Positions 62,301 through 64,000 of a stretch of DNA of 64,000 bases are shown here, in pieces. This stretch comes from an uncultured Bacteroidales bacterium. GTDB lineage: Bacteria > Bacteroidota > Bacteroidia > Bacteroidales > Bacteroidaceae. Under the pieces are notes generated by a model. It was not told where the DNA came from, searched no databases, and worked only from the letters and a program-made list of their open reading frames with translations. The position numbers and the translations under genes were made by a program. Location of the stretch: the NCBI GenBank assembly GCA_902800305.1, contig CADCDP010000013.1:1-64000 (forward strand), read 5' to 3'. The stretch's first letter is position 1; the number at the start of each line of letters is the position of its first letter.

Positions 62301-63026
62301 ATGACTACAGACGAAAGAATCGAAGAAGTTAGCATTCTTCTTTGCGAAGACGACGAAAGCTTGGGTATGCTCCTCCGCGAGTACCTGGAAGCAAAGGGCT
62401 ACAACACTACGCTCTGCCAAGATGGCGAGGAAGGTTTTGCCACATTCCTGCAAGGCACCTTCGACCTCTGCATCCTTGACGTGATGATGCCACGCATGGA
62501 CGGATTTACGCTGGCAAGCAAAATCAAGGAACTCAACTACGAGATGCCTTTCATGTTCCTCACCGCCAAAAACCTGAAGGACGATGTGCGTTCCGGATTC
62601 GAGCTGGGTGCTGACGACTACATCACGAAACCCTTCTCGATGGAAGAGGTGGTGTACCGCATCGAAGCCATCTTGCGCCGTGTGCGTGGCAAAAAGAGCA
62701 AAGACCAAGCAATACGTCCGATTGGCTTGTTCACCTTCGACACTCAGAAGCAGATTCTGAGTATCGGCGAAGAGCAGGAGAAACTCACAACCAAGGAAGC
62801 AGAACTGCTCACCCTGCTTAGCAACCGTCAGAACGAACTGCTGCAACGCGACTATGCCTTGAAGACCATCTGGATTGACGACAACTACTTCAACGCACGT
62901 TCCATGGATGTCTATATCACCAAACTGCGCAAGCATTTAAGGAAAGACCCGAATGTGGAAATCATCAATGTGCATGGCAAAGGTTACAAATTAGTCATCT
63001 CTGATAGCAAAAACACCACCGAGTAG
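62301..63026 (+). CDS. rprY: OmpR-family response regulator RprY
   Basis: 241 residues: receiver domain (about 10-125) with acidic pocket CEDDES, phosphorylation site D60 in CILDVMMPRMDG and conserved lysine in DDYITKPFS; then a winged-helix DNA-binding domain (about 140-236: LTTKEAELLTLLSNRQNELL, YITKLRKHLRKDP, VHGKGYKLVI). It is the cognate regulator of RprX. It ends before a perfect hairpin at 63039-63083. Confidence 0.92.
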   Translation: MTTDERIEEVSILLCEDDESLGMLLREYLEAKGYNTTLCQDGEEGFATFLQGTFDLCILDVMMPRMDGFTLASKIKELNYEMPFMFLTAKNLKDDVRSGFELGADDYITKPFSMEEVVYRIEAILRRVRGKKSKDQAIRPIGLFTFDTQKQILSIGEEQEKLTTKEAELLTLLSNRQNELLQRDYALKTIWIDDNYFNARSMDVYITKLRKHLRKDPNVEIINVHGKGYKLVISDSKNTTE

Positions 63027-63038
63027 TAATGAACAACA

Positions 63039-63083
63039 AGCATAAAGGTGGACATCCCTCTAAGGAATGTCCACCTTTATGCT
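63039..63083. terminator. Perfect 17-bp hairpin between convergent genes
   Basis: AGCATAAAGGTGGACAT (63039-63055) and ATGTCCACCTTTATGCT (63067-63083) pair without mismatch. It lies between rprY and the small membrane-protein gene running the other way; no T-run follows on the plus strand. Confidence 0.75.
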
Positions 63084-63128
63084 GACATGGAAGACTGAGA
63101 ATGCCTTCCTCAAAGTCCGCTTAACGAA

Positions 63129-63308
63129 CTATGCGGTCTCCAGTTTCTTGTTCACAACAATATGTGTGATAAGACCCACGATGATGAGGAAGAAATTGCC
63201 CCATGTGTACCAATTCTGGTCTGCCAAATCGCCCATGGCAGGAACGAGAGCACAAAGAATGAGAAGCAGTGCGCCCACGATGATAAGGATAATACCGAGA
63301 TTCTTCAT
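63129..63308 (-). CDS. Small two-helix membrane protein
   Basis: 59 residues from ATG 63308 to TAG 63129-63131. It reads MKNLGIILIIVGALLLILCA, then LVPAMGDLADQNWYTWGN, then FFLIIVGLITHIVVNKKLET and a final A. Two membrane segments (about 4-24 and 39-53) are joined by a short polar loop with Trp/Tyr, and the end is positively charged. The frame is complete, the hydrophobic pattern is regular, and it faces a shared hairpin with rprY, so I take it as real. Small proteins of this look are common in Bacteroidales; function unknown. Confidence 0.7.
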   Translation of the reverse strand: MKNLGIILIIVGALLLILCALVPAMGDLADQNWYTWGNFFLIIVGLITHIVVNKKLETA

Positions 63309-63521
63309 GTTTATTTTAGATGATTATTTTTAGTTGCATTCAAATCAGCTACAAAATAAGCACTTTTTTTCCAAACGGCGAAACTTTTCAGCAAGAAAAT
63401 TGCATTTAAGGCTGAAAAAACTCATTTAACAACAAAAAATTCCTAAATCCTAATTTATTCGCACCTTTGGCTCCACCGAAGGTACTTTCACTCGACAAGA
63501 CACAAAAAAAACTTGTTTTAT

Positions 63522-63552
63522 TTTGTCATGTCCTCGTTTATTCGTACCTTTG
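63522..63552 (+). promoter_or_regulatory. Promoter of rpsF
   Basis: TTTG (63522-63525), exactly 19 bases, TACCTTTG (63545-63552): perfect fit to the Bacteroidetes consensus. A near-duplicate of the -7 area (TTTATTCGCACCTTTGG, about 63451-63467) lies about 80 bases upstream. The rest of the 63309-63631 gap is AT-rich without ORFs. Confidence 0.85.
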
Positions 63553-63577
63553 CACCGCTTTTGCGAAATGCGGAAGC
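63551..63577 (+). promoter_or_regulatory. Possible S6:S18 ribosomal leader hairpin
   Basis: TGCACCGC (63551-63558) can pair with GCGGAAGCA (about 63569-63577) around a loop, leaving unpaired A and AA. The CCG/CGG core in an rpsF leader recalls the S6:S18-binding RNA motif used for feedback control. Weak by eye. Confidence 0.3.
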
Positions 63578-63631
63578 ACAAGTAACAAATATTTATTATT
63601 AATAACAAACCAAACTTACTTTATTGATTTT

Positions 63632-63967
63632 ATGAATCAATACGAAACCGTTTTCATTTTAACTCCCGTTTTGTCTGATGTTCAGATGAAGGAAGCGGCA
63701 GATAAGTTTGTCAACTACCTCAAGGAAAAAGGTGCTGAGATTATCAACACCGAAAGCTGGGGTCTGAAGACATTGGCTTATCCTATCCAGAAAAAGACTT
63801 CTGGTTTCTACCAGATGGTCGAGTACAAAGCCGAACCAACAGTGATTGCTAAATTAGAGTTGCAGATGCGCCGCGACGAGCGTGTGCTCCGCTATCTGAC
63901 AGTTAAGAACGAAAAGTACGCAGCAGCTTACGCTGAGAAGCGTCGTAACAAGAACAAGGAGGCTTAA
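63632..63967 (+). CDS. rpsF: 30S ribosomal protein S6
   Basis: 111 residues from ATG 63632 ([20 protein letters not shown]); the frame is open upstream to 63467 through promoter DNA, rejected. The S6 pattern is complete: [20 protein letters not shown] and [14 protein letters not shown], with a Lys/Arg-rich tail. It binds 16S rRNA with S18. rpsR follows after 2 bases, the usual rpsF-rpsR-rplI order. Confidence 0.96.
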   Translation: MNQYETVFILTPVLSDVQMKEAADKFVNYLKEKGAEIINTESWGLKTLAYPIQKKTSGFYQMVEYKAEPTVIAKLELQMRRDERVLRYLTVKNEKYAAAYAEKRRNKNKEA

Positions 63968-63969
63968 TT

Positions 63970-64000
63970 ATGGCAGCACCATCAGAAATCAGATACTTAA
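63970..64000 (+). CDS. rpsR: 30S ribosomal protein S18 (partial, cut by the window end)
   Basis: Ten codons are visible (MAAPSEIRYL), matching the start of Bacteroidota S18, directly after rpsF. The rest lies outside the window. Confidence 0.85.
   Translation, partial: MAAPSEIRYL

Overview
The window is from a Bacteroidota chromosome, most likely a Prevotella-type member of the Bacteroidales. The evidence is SusC/SusD pairs, DUF4974 anti-sigma and STN-type barrel proteins, BACON and fasciclin lipoproteins, a DUF4924 / rmlD / prfC / tsaC / clcA / fmt cluster, an EF-G paralog beside rprX/rprY and rpsF, and promoters of the Bacteroidetes type (TTTG, about 19 bases, TAnnTTTG) instead of -35/-10 boxes with Shine-Dalgarno sites. 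No rRNA, tRNA, CRISPR array, intact insertion sequence or phage gene was seen.

Layout. 1-1400: AT-rich accessory DNA with a BspA-type leucine-rich-repeat remnant and a calcineurin-like phosphatase. 1431-17730 (minus): a tightly packed seven-gene surface operon, read as FAS1 protein, SusC, SusD, FAS1, FAS1, SusC, SusD, with no polysaccharide-degrading enzyme. 18061-20947 (minus): a DUF1846 protein and a secreted protein with a Prevotella-type C-terminal module. 21179-25443 (plus): NfeD-like protein, flotillin, DUF4827 lipoprotein, phosphoglucosamine mutase. 25587-29772 (plus): an ECF sigma factor, DUF4974 anti-sigma and outer-membrane barrel trio joined by two ATGA overlaps. 29773-31970: an AT-rich island with a branched inverted-repeat structure, a broken membrane-protein gene and a BACON lipoprotein. 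32030-41750: housekeeping genes (ROK glucokinase, esterase, LysE exporter, DUF4924, RmlD, four-helix-bundle protein, RF3, TsaC-like, ClC channel, Fmt). 41865-44988: an ECF sigma factor, a tiny DTVA-repeat lipoprotein, a TlpA-like lipoprotein and a decayed 5'-nucleotidase gene. 45019-57627 (minus): two giant secreted repeat proteins around hemW, with repeat-rich intergenic DNA. 58320-64000: EF-G paralog, rprX/rprY, a small membrane protein, and rpsF-rpsR running off the edge.

The most distinctive content is not one pathway but layered repeat biology. One AAATGAT-type spacer element with a GCTACGCT box recurs at seven intergenic sites in both orientations. A roughly 190-bp mosaic element brackets hemW as inverted copies whose middle third is not inverted. 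There are two tandem 23-bp arrays and one 21-bp array. At the protein level, three secreted proteins share one C-terminal module, and in one of them a GLUG-type module has been inserted inside it. Functionally the window combines nutrient import and surface adhesion (SusCD/FAS1, giant GLUG/FN3 proteins), envelope signalling (two ECF sigma factors, RprXY) and translation factors (RF3, Fmt, an EF-G paralog with altered GTPase residues, S6/S18).
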